From positions 1 to 64,000 of the forward strand of contig JAIOHL010000317.1 in NCBI GenBank assembly GCA_019913005.1: a DNA stretch of 64,000 bases. Reading direction: 5' to 3'. Positions 16,631 to 24,776 of the stretch are shown here, piece by piece. The first letter of the stretch is position 1. Each line of letters opens with the position of its first letter. The position numbers and the translations under genes were made by a program. Origin of the DNA: Anaerolineae bacterium (GTDB taxonomy: Bacteria; Chloroflexota; Anaerolineae; Aggregatilineales; J027). Under the pieces are notes generated by a model. The model did no database searches. It was not told the DNA's origin and saw only the letters and a program-made list of their open reading frames with translations.

Positions 16631-17005
16631 ATGGCTCACGATGTATTGCTAGTGGAAGACAGCCCGACACAGGCTGAACAGATTAAACACACACTAGAGA
16701 ATACAGGATTAACAGTACAGGTAGTCGGAGATGGGCCGGAGGCGATTCGTGAAGCAATGATCAATCCCCCCCGCCTAATTGTTTTGGACATCAACTTGCC
16801 TTCAATGGACGGTTATCAAGTGTGTCGGCGGCTGAAGCGTAACCCGGATACCAAAGATATTCCGGTGATTATGTTAACCGAGCAAAGCAGCGCCAAAGAT
16901 ACGATGACCGGGTTGCAGGCGGGCGCAGACGATTATATCCCCAAAGATATTTTTGCCGGGGAGCATCTGCTGGATACCTTACGTGAGCTAGGGCTGATCG
17001 AATAG
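16631..17005 (+). CDS. CheY-like single-domain response regulator
   Basis: The 124-residue protein has GAGGTGAT just before its ATG. It is a single receiver domain with all active residues: the acid pair in LVEDSP, phospho-acceptor Asp53 (LDINLPSMDG), Thr83 (MLTEQ) and Lys105 (YIPKD). It should be phosphorylated by a histidine kinase and pass the signal by binding a partner. It is second in the cheB-started set, 114 bases after cheB. Receivers of this PilG/PilH-like or CheY-like type (LDINLPSMDGYQVCRRLK) occur in twitching and chemosensory systems. The kinase is not in the window. Confidence 0.9.
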   Translation: MAHDVLLVEDSPTQAEQIKHTLENTGLTVQVVGDGPEAIREAMINPPRLIVLDINLPSMDGYQVCRRLKRNPDTKDIPVIMLTEQSSAKDTMTGLQAGADDYIPKDIFAGEHLLDTLRELGLIE

Positions 17006-17040
17006 TGTTTTTTCAAATGAAGGATATGCTCTAGCAATTT

Positions 17041-17466
17041 ATGTCAGAAGGACAGCGCGTCAAAGTTCCCCCCGTGATGGTGATTCAAGTAGAAGACAGC
17101 ATGGATGTGATGCTGGCCCGTAACATTGCACGTCGGGCGGCTTCACTTTTGGGTTTTAACACGGCCAGCCGCGCACAAGTGGCAAGTGCGGTGGCTTCGC
17201 TAGTGGGAGTCATCTTAAACGCGGGCGAACGACAGGTCATTAATCTACATGGCTTGCGACAGGGCATTGATGTCGGAATTCAGGTAGTTTGTGATGCCCC
17301 GTGGTTAGCGGACGCCAGCCCCGAAAATGCGACGGTTGCACTGCGGGCCAAGATGGGCAAGATTATGGACGAAATCAGCCTTGTGCCAACCGCTGTCCCA
17401 CATATCGAAATGGTGTTATGGCTGACAGCCGAACGTAGTAAACAATCGAGTCCACCCCATTCGTGA
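17041..17466 (+). CDS. Degenerate RsbT-like (GHKL-fold) protein
   Basis: The 141-residue protein aligns by eye with RsbT-type anti-sigma/switch kinases. A strand (VIQVEDSMDVMLARNIARRAASLLGF) is followed by a helix, then strands and a final KIMDEISLVPT.. strand like RsbT RLMDEFSL. The ATP-binding residues are changed: the N-box Glu and Asn are Ser53 and Val57 (VASLVGVILNAG), the G1 DxGxG is DAPWLAD, and the glycine-rich G2 box is missing. It is therefore probably not a kinase but a fold reused for protein binding. It sits between a CheY and a CheW gene, eight bases before cheW. No good ribosome site precedes the ATG. Confidence 0.75.
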   Translation: MSEGQRVKVPPVMVIQVEDSMDVMLARNIARRAASLLGFNTASRAQVASAVASLVGVILNAGERQVINLHGLRQGIDVGIQVVCDAPWLADASPENATVALRAKMGKIMDEISLVPTAVPHIEMVLWLTAERSKQSSPPHS

Positions 17467-17473
17467 GGACGAT

Positions 17474-17866
17474 ATGCAGCGATCACTGGTGGTTTTTGAG
17501 ATGGGGGAGCAGCAGTTCGGCCTACCGATTGAGGTGGTGAGTGAAATTATTCCCCTGATCACTGTCAACCCTGTCCCCAATATGCCGAGTGATTGGTTGG
17601 GGGTGGCGAATGTACGGGGGCAGGTCACTCCGGTGATAGATTATCGGATGCGGGTAGGCCGAGCCAAAGCCCTTCCACCCTTGTCAGCTCCATTGATTGT
17701 TATTCGGCAGGGCCGCCAACAAGTGGCACTGCTGGTGGAACAAATTAAACAGATAGTGACTCTATATGTTGAGCAGTTGGACACCACCGGGATTATTCAC
17801 GAAGGCCGACTGCTTATGTTGGTAGATCCAAAAACCATACTGGGGCGTGAGACCCCATCATCGTAA
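17474..17866 (+). CDS. cheW: CheW-like coupling protein
   Basis: The 130-residue protein is a single CheW domain: VFEMGEQQFGLPIEVVSEIIPL at the start, PNMPSDWLGVANVRGQVTPVIDYR in the middle (the conserved G.xN.RG..xPV.D), and VALLVEQIKQIV after. CheW normally links receptors to the kinase CheA. GTGAGGA lies before the ATG and only seven bases separate it from the RsbT-like gene, so the two are probably co-translated. The absence of cheA and a receptor here means it either serves genes elsewhere or forms a different complex with its neighbours. Confidence 0.9.
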   Translation: MQRSLVVFEMGEQQFGLPIEVVSEIIPLITVNPVPNMPSDWLGVANVRGQVTPVIDYRMRVGRAKALPPLSAPLIVIRQGRQQVALLVEQIKQIVTLYVEQLDTTGIIHEGRLLMLVDPKTILGRETPSS

Positions 17867-17888
17867 GCTCTGTATGAGGAACTGAGAC

Positions 17889-18800
17889 ATGACCACAACC
17901 GCCAAATCATTGAAAGGCCGCGTTTTACTGGTGGGGGAAGACAAAAAGCTGTTAAGTGACCTCTCGGATATGTTGGAATCTACTGAGGATTATTTAACCG
18001 TCAAATCGGGGACATTTGAAGATGCCCTTAGCGAGATTTTGCTGGGGGAGTTTCAGATGGTTGTTACTGAGACCCGCCTGCCAGATTTAAGCGGCATGGA
18101 CTTGTTGGCGGTAGTGGGGGGCTTGCGACCCGGTACCCCGGTCATCATGATTGATGATGAACTCTCGGCAAAGTCAGCGGTGTCGGCTATGCGCTTGGGG
18201 GCGTGTGATTATCTGCATAAGCCTATCAATATGCAGTTTGTGATGATGCAAATTGAGCGACAGATAGATTTATATAGACGCACCCAAAAAGAGGACAAAC
18301 CCGAATCTGGCGACCAGCCAAAAATTCCTGTCCGTGATCGTCAGCGCCAAATCAATCCAGCCACCCGTCCGGCAACCTTATTACTCAATCGTCAGCAGTT
18401 TGAACGCATCAACAACGAATTGGCGACGCTGTTTGGGCATATCCGTGCCCATTTTGTCGGTCTGATTGATGGTGACGGCAATTTGGCAGGGGCGTCGGGG
18501 GCACTCGAAGATTATGACTTGGTGCTGCTGACCCGTGCCCTGTCGGTTGAGCATCCTGCCACCGATACCTTAGCGCGGATTCTGGACGAAAATCAATTTA
18601 ATGCGGTCTATCTGGAAGGCAATCGCAGCGGAGTGTATGTGGTCGAGATTCAAGACCCCTATCTGATGTCGCTGGCGGTCATTTGCAGCACAGATGTCAA
18701 ACCGGGGATGGTCTGGCTCTATACCAAGCGCACCGCCGACACCATCGCCTCGTTTTTGAAGGAATCCGCCAACGCTACAGCAGTCCCGGCGGCCTCATAA
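17889..18800 (+). CDS. Pseudo-receiver plus roadblock/LC7-like protein
   Basis: 303 residues. Residues 10-130 form a receiver-like domain, but the key residues are altered. The phospho-acceptor position is Glu61 (VVTETRLPDLSG), the acid pocket is GED, and the Ser/Thr position is Asp (MIDDE); the Lys (LHKP) is kept. Glu at that site often mimics phosphorylation, so the domain may be locked on. After a charged linker, about residues 165-300 (NRQQFERINNELATLFGHIRA... LIDGDGNLAGASG...) match the roadblock/LC7 fold of MglB-like proteins, which bind small GTPases or form homodimers. It is the last gene of the set, with a terminator after it. No MglA GTPase gene is present in the window. Confidence 0.85.
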   Translation: MTTTAKSLKGRVLLVGEDKKLLSDLSDMLESTEDYLTVKSGTFEDALSEILLGEFQMVVTETRLPDLSGMDLLAVVGGLRPGTPVIMIDDELSAKSAVSAMRLGACDYLHKPINMQFVMMQIERQIDLYRRTQKEDKPESGDQPKIPVRDRQRQINPATRPATLLLNRQQFERINNELATLFGHIRAHFVGLIDGDGNLAGASGALEDYDLVLLTRALSVEHPATDTLARILDENQFNAVYLEGNRSGVYVVEIQDPYLMSLAVICSTDVKPGMVWLYTKRTADTIASFLKESANATAVPAAS

Positions 18801-18822
18801 ATCAGCTTCGCAAAATGACTAC

Positions 18823-18855
18823 AAAGGGGTGATTTGCAGAAAATCGCCCCTTTTT
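18823..18855. terminator. Strong terminator after the chemosensory-like set
   Basis: AAAGGGGTGATTT (18823-18835) pairs with AAATCGCCCCTTT (18841-18853) with one wobble pair and a five-base loop, followed by T on the plus strand. It ends the plus-strand set and may also serve the convergent minus-strand gene 18860-19249. Confidence 0.85.
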
Positions 18856-18859
18856 GATT

Positions 18860-19249
18860 CTAGGCCAATGGGTCCAATCTGCTGTGTTCTTTAAGGCAGC
18901 GTTCCAAAACACGCCGCGCCTCACGAACGTTGATTTTGGGCGAGGCCTCGGTATAAAACTTTTGCACCACCGCTTCGACAGCATTGATATTTGATGGCGT
19001 ATACTGTGAAAGGTCAAGTCCATAATCGGCCTCGTCCAAGTCGTCAATGGGTTCCAGCGTAATCTCGGTCACATTTTCGCGCCGGGATTGTTCAATTTTT
19101 TGGCTGCGGCTCTTGCTGGCTTTGGCGCGGCTGTGGAGTTCGTCGGCGAGGTTGGGGGTGGCGGCGGCGGCCTGTTCGTAAAATTCGGCTAATTTGGCTT
19201 CTAGCTCGATTGCGAAGGTCATGACAGCACCATATTGATTTAAGGCCAT
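18860..19249 (-). CDS. Small helical protein, possibly ferritin-like
   Basis: The 129-residue protein starts with GAGGGA before its ATG. Its first half is two helices: TFAIELEAKLAEFYEQAAAA, with the E...E..FYEQ pattern of rubrerythrin/ferritin-like proteins, and DELHSRAKASKSRSQKIEQSR, where a His might be a ligand. The rest is an acidic loop and a further helix (INVREARRVLERCLKEH). The carboxylate pattern is incomplete, so metal binding is uncertain. It could equally be a plain helical bundle. It lies between the chemosensory-like set and potA, with terminators on both sides, so it is probably its own unit. Confidence 0.65.
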   Translation of the reverse strand: MALNQYGAVMTFAIELEAKLAEFYEQAAAATPNLADELHSRAKASKSRSQKIEQSRRENVTEITLEPIDDLDEADYGLDLSQYTPSNINAVEAVVQKFYTEASPKINVREARRVLERCLKEHSRLDPLA

Positions 19250-19269
19250 AAAAATCCCTCTTTAAAAGC

Positions 19270-19299
19270 AAAAAGGCGGTTCATTCACCAAACCGCCTT
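19270..19299 (-). terminator. Terminator after potA
   Basis: On the minus strand AAGGCGGTT pairs perfectly with AACCGCCTT (plus positions 19273-19281 and 19291-19299) around a nine-base loop and runs into TTTTT. It closes the potBC-potD-potA transcription unit 22 bases after the potA stop. Confidence 0.85.
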
Positions 19300-19321
19300 G
19301 AATCGTGTGAATGATGATGAA

Positions 19322-20458
19322 TTAGTCTACCAGAACACGGGCGTTTTCATCCACCCAATAGACAAATACATTCTCACCATTTTGGAACTGTTCGTCTTCG
19401 CTGCGACGGAAATTCTGGGTACGTACCACGACCTGAGAACTGCTGCCGTTATAACCAAAGCTGACGACATGGCGGGTGTCTGTGCCGATATAGACCGATT
19501 GTTGCAGCCGACCCGGAATCAGCGTCGTGCCGGAATCATGATGCGGCTCTGTGCCGTTGCCATGTTTCAGTGTCAACTTTTCAGGCCGAATCGCTACGGT
19601 GACTTCGCTGCCAACGCTCATGGCGGGGTCATCCAAGACTGCGCCGACCTTATAACCGCTGGGAAGTTCGACCTCACCACGCACCCCGGCCCGATCACAC
19701 AGGCGGCCTTTGATGAAATTGGTTTCGCCAATGAAGTCGGCGACAAAGCGGGTATGAGGACGTTCATAAATATCCTCAGGTGTGCCGACTTGCAGCACCT
19801 TACCATAATTCATGACCGCGATGCGATCTGCCATAGTCAGGGCTTCTTCTTGGTCGTGGGTAACGTAGATGAAGGTGATGCCGAGCTTTAGTTGCATTTC
19901 CTTCAATTCAAACTGCATGGCCTTACGCAACTTCAGGTCTAGCGCCCCCAATGGCTCGTCGAGGAGCAGCACAGTCGGGTGTTTGACAAGGGCGCGGGCG
20001 AGGGCGATACGCTGCTGCTGACCACCCGACAATTCGCGGGGTTTGCGATCAGCCGTGTGGGGCAGTTGCACCAATTCAAGCGCTTCAATCGCCCGCTGTT
20101 TGGCGTCGGCGCGTGAGACACCTTCCATCTGTAACCCGAACATCACGTTTTGGAGAACGTTCATGTGGGGGAACAGGGCATAATCTTGAAACACCGTATT
20201 GACGGGACGGTGAAACGGCGGAACCCCTTGAACCTGTTTACCACGAATCAGGATTTCCCCACGCGAGACATCTTCGAACCCGGCAATCATGCGTAGGGTC
20301 GTCGTTTTACCACACCCACTGGGGCCAAGCAGGGCAAAAAACTCGCCCTTATGAATTTGTAGTGAGACGTCATCCACTGCCTTGACCGCCGCATTTTCCT
20401 TGCGCCGACCCGCAAACTCTTTGACGACGTGCCTAAGTTCAACATCAATTGCAGTCAT
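19322..20458 (-). CDS. potA: Spermidine/putrescine ABC transporter ATP-binding protein
   Basis: This is the cytoplasmic ATPase that drives polyamine import. The 378 residues show Walker A GPSGCGKT (45-52), Q-loop (VFQDYALFPHMNVLQN), the signature LSGGQQQR (143-150), Walker B LLLDEP (164-169), the H-loop His in YVTHDQEEA, and a TOBE domain at the C-terminus (VTVAIRPEKLTL). The family plan is that of the PotA/CysA group, and potD and potBC next to it specify polyamines. GGAGGAA lies before the ATG. It is separated from potD by 155 bases holding a terminator-like hairpin, which may lower potA expression relative to potD. Confidence 0.93.
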   Translation of the reverse strand: MTAIDVELRHVVKEFAGRRKENAAVKAVDDVSLQIHKGEFFALLGPSGCGKTTTLRMIAGFEDVSRGEILIRGKQVQGVPPFHRPVNTVFQDYALFPHMNVLQNVMFGLQMEGVSRADAKQRAIEALELVQLPHTADRKPRELSGGQQQRIALARALVKHPTVLLLDEPLGALDLKLRKAMQFELKEMQLKLGITFIYVTHDQEEALTMADRIAVMNYGKVLQVGTPEDIYERPHTRFVADFIGETNFIKGRLCDRAGVRGEVELPSGYKVGAVLDDPAMSVGSEVTVAIRPEKLTLKHGNGTEPHHDSGTTLIPGRLQQSVYIGTDTRHVVSFGYNGSSSQVVVRTQNFRRSEDEQFQNGENVFVYWVDENARVLVD

Positions 20459-20563
20459 CAGTTCCTCCGACTACCTATACTAGAGGCGAGCAGAAGACGA
20501 TACAGTGAAAACCACTAATTTCTGGAGTCGCCCTCAAACAAACAAGAAAAAAATTAAGGTTCT

Positions 20564-20587
20564 AAAAAGGGGCGAACGCGCCGCCCC
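20564..20587 (-). terminator. Hairpin between potD and potA
   Basis: On the minus strand GGGGCG and CGCCCC (plus 20582-20587 and 20569-20574) enclose a seven-base loop, followed by five T. It lies just after potD. It could be a partial terminator giving more binding protein than ATPase, as often seen in ABC transporter operons. Confidence 0.65.
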
Positions 20588-20613
20588 CAAAGTTCTCGCT
20601 AGTCAAGTTGCTG

Positions 20614-21714
20614 CTATTGGCCGATAAAGATGGTGATTTGATCCCACGCATCAATATAGGCTTCTTCGATATCCGTGTTGGCATCAACCGTCCATAGACG
20701 TGCCATCGTCTCTTCATCGGGGTAGGTAATGCCGTTATTCAAATATTCTTCGAGAATCAGGCCCTGATCGAGCGCCGCTTGGTTTGGTGTACCATAGCCG
20801 ATTTCGTTGCTGATGTCCGCACCAACCTGTGGGTCAAGGATGTAATCAATAAACACATGGGCAAGCTCAGGATTGGGTGCGTCGGTTGGGATTGCCAGAT
20901 TATCAATGAAGATATTCGCCCCTTCTTCGGGAAGGGCATACCCAAAATCGTCGCATTCGCATTCTTGGATAATTTGGAGGATGTCCCCGCTATATTCCAG
21001 CGCGATGTCCACATTGCCGCCTGCCAACAGTACCTGACCGTCATCCGGGGTAATGGCAACGACATTGCTGCCTTTTTCAATTAGATATTCGGTGGCTTCG
21101 GCGATTTCATCTTCATCTTTGGTGTTGGGGTCATAACCAAGCATTTGCAGGCCGACACCGATCATATAACGCAGGTCTTCGGGCCACGATACTGGGCCAT
21201 CGTGTTCCCAGACCTGTTCCCAAGAGGTGATTTCTCCAACTGCTTCGATATTATAGCCGACGCCAGTTGTCCCCCATTGGTAAGGAATGGTATAGGTATT
21301 TTCAGGGTCATAGCTGCGTCCCTTGAAGGTATCGCCAATGTTGGTAAAATTCGGAACTAGGTCGTAGTTAATCGGCTCTAGCAAATCCTGTTCAACCATC
21401 GTTTGCACAATGTAGTCAGTGATGACGATGACATCCCAGCCGGGGTTGCCTTCACGCAGACGGGTGAGGGTGTTTTCATTGCCATCTGTGACATCATATT
21501 GCACGGTAACGCCGCACAGTTCCTCAAAATCGGGAATGGTGTTCGACCCGATATAGGTTGCCCAGCCATAAACACTTATGGTTTGCCCTTCATAGCCTTC
21601 GGGACATGTCCAAGTAGTCGCCCCTTCTTGGGCTATGGTAGGACGTGCAGCGGCAGGGGTTAGAATTGCCACCACTAGGAAAAGCGAAAAAACTAAGACA
21701 GCTATTTTGTACAT
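20614..21714 (-). CDS. potD: Spermidine/putrescine-binding protein
   Basis: The 366-residue protein starts with a signal peptide (MYKIAVLVFSLFLVVAILT..., cut near the AAARP/TIAQE region). The mature part has the PotD pattern: ISVYGWATYIGSNTIPDFEELCGVTV (first lobe), TVLTRLREGNPGWDVIVITDYIV, YTIPYQWGTTGVGYN, and the late FIDYILDPQVGADISNEIGYGTPN. It catches polyamines outside the membrane and hands them to PotBC. Asp/Glu and aromatic residues suited to amine binding are in these segments. GAGGGA precedes the ATG. It is 51 bases after potBC and 155 bases before potA. Confidence 0.93.
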   Translation of the reverse strand: MYKIAVLVFSLFLVVAILTPAAARPTIAQEGATTWTCPEGYEGQTISVYGWATYIGSNTIPDFEELCGVTVQYDVTDGNENTLTRLREGNPGWDVIVITDYIVQTMVEQDLLEPINYDLVPNFTNIGDTFKGRSYDPENTYTIPYQWGTTGVGYNIEAVGEITSWEQVWEHDGPVSWPEDLRYMIGVGLQMLGYDPNTKDEDEIAEATEYLIEKGSNVVAITPDDGQVLLAGGNVDIALEYSGDILQIIQECECDDFGYALPEEGANIFIDNLAIPTDAPNPELAHVFIDYILDPQVGADISNEIGYGTPNQAALDQGLILEEYLNNGITYPDEETMARLWTVDANTDIEEAYIDAWDQITIFIGQ

Positions 21715-21765
21715 GACGATCCCTCTCTGTCTATCGAGAAAAACAAATATTTGGTTGTTGACGTA

Positions 21766-23727
21766 CTAGGCTTTACCCGCGCTGCGTCCTTGCAACACAA
21801 GCGAGAGTCCAACTAACAAGGTGGAAACGATAATCATCATGGTGGAGATGGCATTGATTTCCGGCGTCACCGTACGCCGCGCCATGCTGTACACCACAAC
21901 GGTTAGGGTCGAGGTATTGAGACCCTTCGTAAATTCACTGATGATGAAGTCATCGAGTGATAAGGTGAATGCTAATAATGCACCTGCGACGACCCCCGGC
22001 AGCATCAATGGGAAGGTAACGCGCCAGAAGGTTCGCCATTCATTTGCACCCAGATCACGGGCCGCCTCTTCAAAATGAGGGTTCATATTTGCCAAGCGTG
22101 CCCGCACCACAATCGCCACAAAGGGGATACAAAAGGCGACGTGCGACAAGATCAGGGTCAGATAGCCAGAACGCAGCGTAATGTTAAGGTGTTTGGCGGC
22201 ATAATCGAAGACGATATTAAAGAAAACCAGCAGCGAAATACCCTGTGTGATTTCAGGAATACCCACTGGTAAATACAGCAAACCTTCCAGTGGACGCTTG
22301 CCTATAAAACGACTTCGTGCCATACTAAGAGAAACCATCACAGCAACGATGGTGGATATGAGAGTTGCGGCGACACCGACGATGAGGCTGACTTTTACCG
22401 ATTGAAGTAGCAGGTCAGTCGTTAAATCCGCGTCAACGTCAATGCCGCCGCTGAGAAGTTTGCTATACCATTTGGTGCTAAAGCCACGCCAGACGGCTGT
22501 GGAGTTGGAATCATTGAACGAAAACACCAATAATACGATGATGGGCACCCACAAAAAGATGTAACAAAAAAGTGCGTTGGCCCACATCAAGACTGGTGCA
22601 GTTCGACGAATGATTAAATCCCGCTTCATGCGAAGTGCCGGACTCAACCCAAACTTTTGGCGGCGGCGCTGGTTTAATTCATCGGAAAGGAGGAAAAATT
22701 GGCGTGAGATAGAGCCAGTAATTGGAGCTATCATCGCGGCCAACAGCCCAAAGGCCCGTGATAAGACGTCTGCCGAATGATGGGCAGATGCTTTGCTGGG
22801 GGTATTTTCAGTACGCTGGGCGACAAGGGCATAGACGACGAGCGCAACTGCGACCACTGCCATGAGCACCATCGAAGTTGCTGCCCCGCGTGTCCAGTCA
22901 CCTGTACCTCTGAAATTGCGGTAGATCAACGACCCGATCATCATGCCTTTTGTCCCACCCAACATTTCGGCGGTGATATAAGTGCCGATGGCCGGGATAA
23001 AAACTAAGATGCTACCTGCAATTACACCCGGTAAGGTCAAGGGAAAGATGACACGCCAAAAAGCTGTCCAGTCATTCCCACCAAGATCATGAGCCGCTTC
23101 GACTAGCTTAAAATCGAATCGTTCAACTGCCGCATAGATAGGCAGCACCATGAAGGGAAGGTAGCCATACACCATCCCAATCGTGACGGCCTTGGTGGTG
23201 AACATCAATTTTAAGGGTTCTTCAATCAAACCAAGTTGAAGCAGGGTGTGGTTCAATAGGCCATCGTCGTTATTGCCCAACAATACGCGCCACGCATAGG
23301 TGCGGATGACGAAGTTTGTCCAAAAGGGCAAGATGACGAGAAATAAGCTGAATTTTTGAACCCACTCTTTACGACGGGTACTGATAAAAAAGGCCAACGG
23401 ATAGCCCAATACAAGGCACCAAAACGTCGTCGTAAAGGCAATATTTAGTGAGCGCTTGAAGATAAGCCAGTAGCCCTCGGTGGTGACGTAAAGATAGTTA
23501 TCGTGAAAGTTGCGACGCAGACTTTCGAGTGACCAGTCATAAATGACCGTGCCACCGCGACCACGTTCCATGAAGCTAATGGTGAATACAATCAGGAGGG
23601 GTAAGAGGAAAAGAAGGAAAAGCCACAGCGTTGCCGGGAGAGCGAGTAGCCCTCCGTGCGCCTTGAGCTTTAACCGCCCGAGTTGAAAGCGCGGACGATG
23701 ATCTGAAGATGCGACGCTAGTATCCAT
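21766..23727 (-). CDS. potBC: Fused PotB-PotC polyamine ABC permease
   Basis: The 653-residue protein is two complete permeases in one chain. The PotB-like half (about 1-310) has six hydrophobic segments and the EAA loop VEAAHDLGGNDWTAFWRV. A basic linker (about 315-375) follows. The PotC-like half (about 375-650) has six further segments and the EAA loop EEAARDLGANEWRTFWRV. Both EAA loops end in FPL.LPG, where the ATPase docks. In most bacteria PotB and PotC are separate chains, so the fusion fixes a 1:1 ratio. Shine-Dalgarno is weak. It is first of the potBC-potD-potA unit. Confidence 0.93.
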   Translation of the reverse strand: MDTSVASSDHRPRFQLGRLKLKAHGGLLALPATLWLFLLFLLPLLIVFTISFMERGRGGTVIYDWSLESLRRNFHDNYLYVTTEGYWLIFKRSLNIAFTTTFWCLVLGYPLAFFISTRRKEWVQKFSLFLVILPFWTNFVIRTYAWRVLLGNNDDGLLNHTLLQLGLIEEPLKLMFTTKAVTIGMVYGYLPFMVLPIYAAVERFDFKLVEAAHDLGGNDWTAFWRVIFPLTLPGVIAGSILVFIPAIGTYITAEMLGGTKGMMIGSLIYRNFRGTGDWTRGAATSMVLMAVVAVALVVYALVAQRTENTPSKASAHHSADVLSRAFGLLAAMIAPITGSISRQFFLLSDELNQRRRQKFGLSPALRMKRDLIIRRTAPVLMWANALFCYIFLWVPIIVLLVFSFNDSNSTAVWRGFSTKWYSKLLSGGIDVDADLTTDLLLQSVKVSLIVGVAATLISTIVAVMVSLSMARSRFIGKRPLEGLLYLPVGIPEITQGISLLVFFNIVFDYAAKHLNITLRSGYLTLILSHVAFCIPFVAIVVRARLANMNPHFEEAARDLGANEWRTFWRVTFPLMLPGVVAGALLAFTLSLDDFIISEFTKGLNTSTLTVVVYSMARRTVTPEINAISTMMIIVSTLLVGLSLVLQGRSAGKA

Positions 23728-24034
23728 CTACGAGTTCTTTAGACATCCAGATCAGATAGTACGCGATGACATTCATACAGGGAAAATTTCCTCAATCTTC
23801 GTGAATCTTTGAACGGCTCTTGATTTAAATGAAAAAAATCTTTCTGTTGCTGTCATAAAACGCAACCAAAGATTTTTGGATCAAAGCCAAAACACGATTG
23901 AATGATATAGCGAATTGACTCGGAATGCAAGTAGTTTTTTTGTGAAAATTCTCGCTCGGTGGCAGGGGTTTAAGAGAATCCCCGTTATCAGGTGAAACCA
24001 GAGGAAAAAGATAAAGCGGAAGTGAACATCCCCT
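23728..24034. other. Intergenic region between potBC and the first GNAT gene
   Basis: This AT-rich, divergently read gap of 307 bases must hold promoters for potBC-potD-potA on one side and for the GNAT genes on the other. I see no convincing -35/-10 pair with correct spacing, no long inverted repeat and no coding potential. A polyamine-responsive operator may be here but cannot be identified by eye. Confidence 0.5.
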
Positions 24035-24691
24035 ATGACTATCAAAACCAACACATCACTCATCTCTGTGAGGAATACCCGCCTTGAAGATTCGGAGGCC
24101 ATTCATGAAATAGTAGCCCTTGCCTTTGGTGGCGAAGTGGGCGAACCGATGGCAATGTCGCGTCCCCACGTCCAACAACAATTGCGCCGATTTCGTGAAG
24201 GTCAATTTGTTGCAGTCACCCCGCAAGGCCGTGTGGTCGGTACTGCCACGACCATGCGAACGAATAAACCCCCTACCGCCACCCCTCAGCCATGGCTGAA
24301 AATGATTGGTGGCCTTGAACTCAACAACCATGACCCCAATGGTCAATGGCTTTATGGCGCGGAATTTGCTGTCCATCCTTCTTTTCAAGGCATGGGCATA
24401 GGCCGTACCCTCTATGATGCCCGGTTCCAATTTGTCAAACGACTCAATTTACGTGGATTTTATGCTGTTGGCATGTTGATGGGTTATCACCGCTATCAAC
24501 AAGTCATGAGTGTTGCCGAATATGCCGATAAAGTCGTCAAGCATGAAATCGAAGACCCAACGGTTTCGATGCAGATGCGGCGCGGTTTCAAGGTACTGCG
24601 GTTTGTGGATTATTACAACGACGAACCACTGGCTGGCAACGCGGGCATGTTGATTGTATGGCATAACCCGGATTATCGCCCAATGTATTGA
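24035..24691 (+). CDS. GNAT-family N-acetyltransferase (twin copy 1)
   Basis: The 218-residue single-domain GNAT has a typical start (ISVRNTRLEDSEAIHEIVALAF), strand pair FVAVTPQGRVVGTATT, and the acetyl-CoA motif FAVHPSFQGMGIGRTLYDAR, where Q/RxxGxG/A is intact. NDPNGQWLYGAEF just before it is shared with the next gene. The shared pattern over the whole length shows the two are paralogues. Placed between polyamine import and homospermidine synthase genes, it may acetylate a polyamine or a related amine; this is inference. Its stop is followed by a 12-base-pair hairpin. Confidence 0.85.
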   Translation: MTIKTNTSLISVRNTRLEDSEAIHEIVALAFGGEVGEPMAMSRPHVQQQLRRFREGQFVAVTPQGRVVGTATTMRTNKPPTATPQPWLKMIGGLELNNHDPNGQWLYGAEFAVHPSFQGMGIGRTLYDARFQFVKRLNLRGFYAVGMLMGYHRYQQVMSVAEYADKVVKHEIEDPTVSMQMRRGFKVLRFVDYYNDEPLAGNAGMLIVWHNPDYRPMY

Positions 24692-24699
24692 TTTTTATG

Positions 24700-24727
24700 G
24701 GGCAGGCTGCCAAAAGGTGGTCTGCCC
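24700..24727 (+). terminator. Long hairpin between the twin GNAT genes
   Basis: GGGCAGGCTGCC (24700-24711) pairs with GGTGGTCTGCCC (24716-24727), 12 pairs with three wobbles, around an AAAA loop. It is not followed by a T run, so it may protect or process RNA instead of terminating. It separates the twin genes and precedes two ribosome-site-like sequences. Confidence 0.5.
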
Positions 24728-24776
24728 GATTATTCATTTGATAAAGGAGTTAAAGGGAAAAAGGAGTTGGGGCATC

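Noticed and set aside
23728-24034. Polyamine riboswitch or operator in the divergent gap
   Set aside because: No conserved riboswitch core, long palindrome or well-spaced promoter could be identified.
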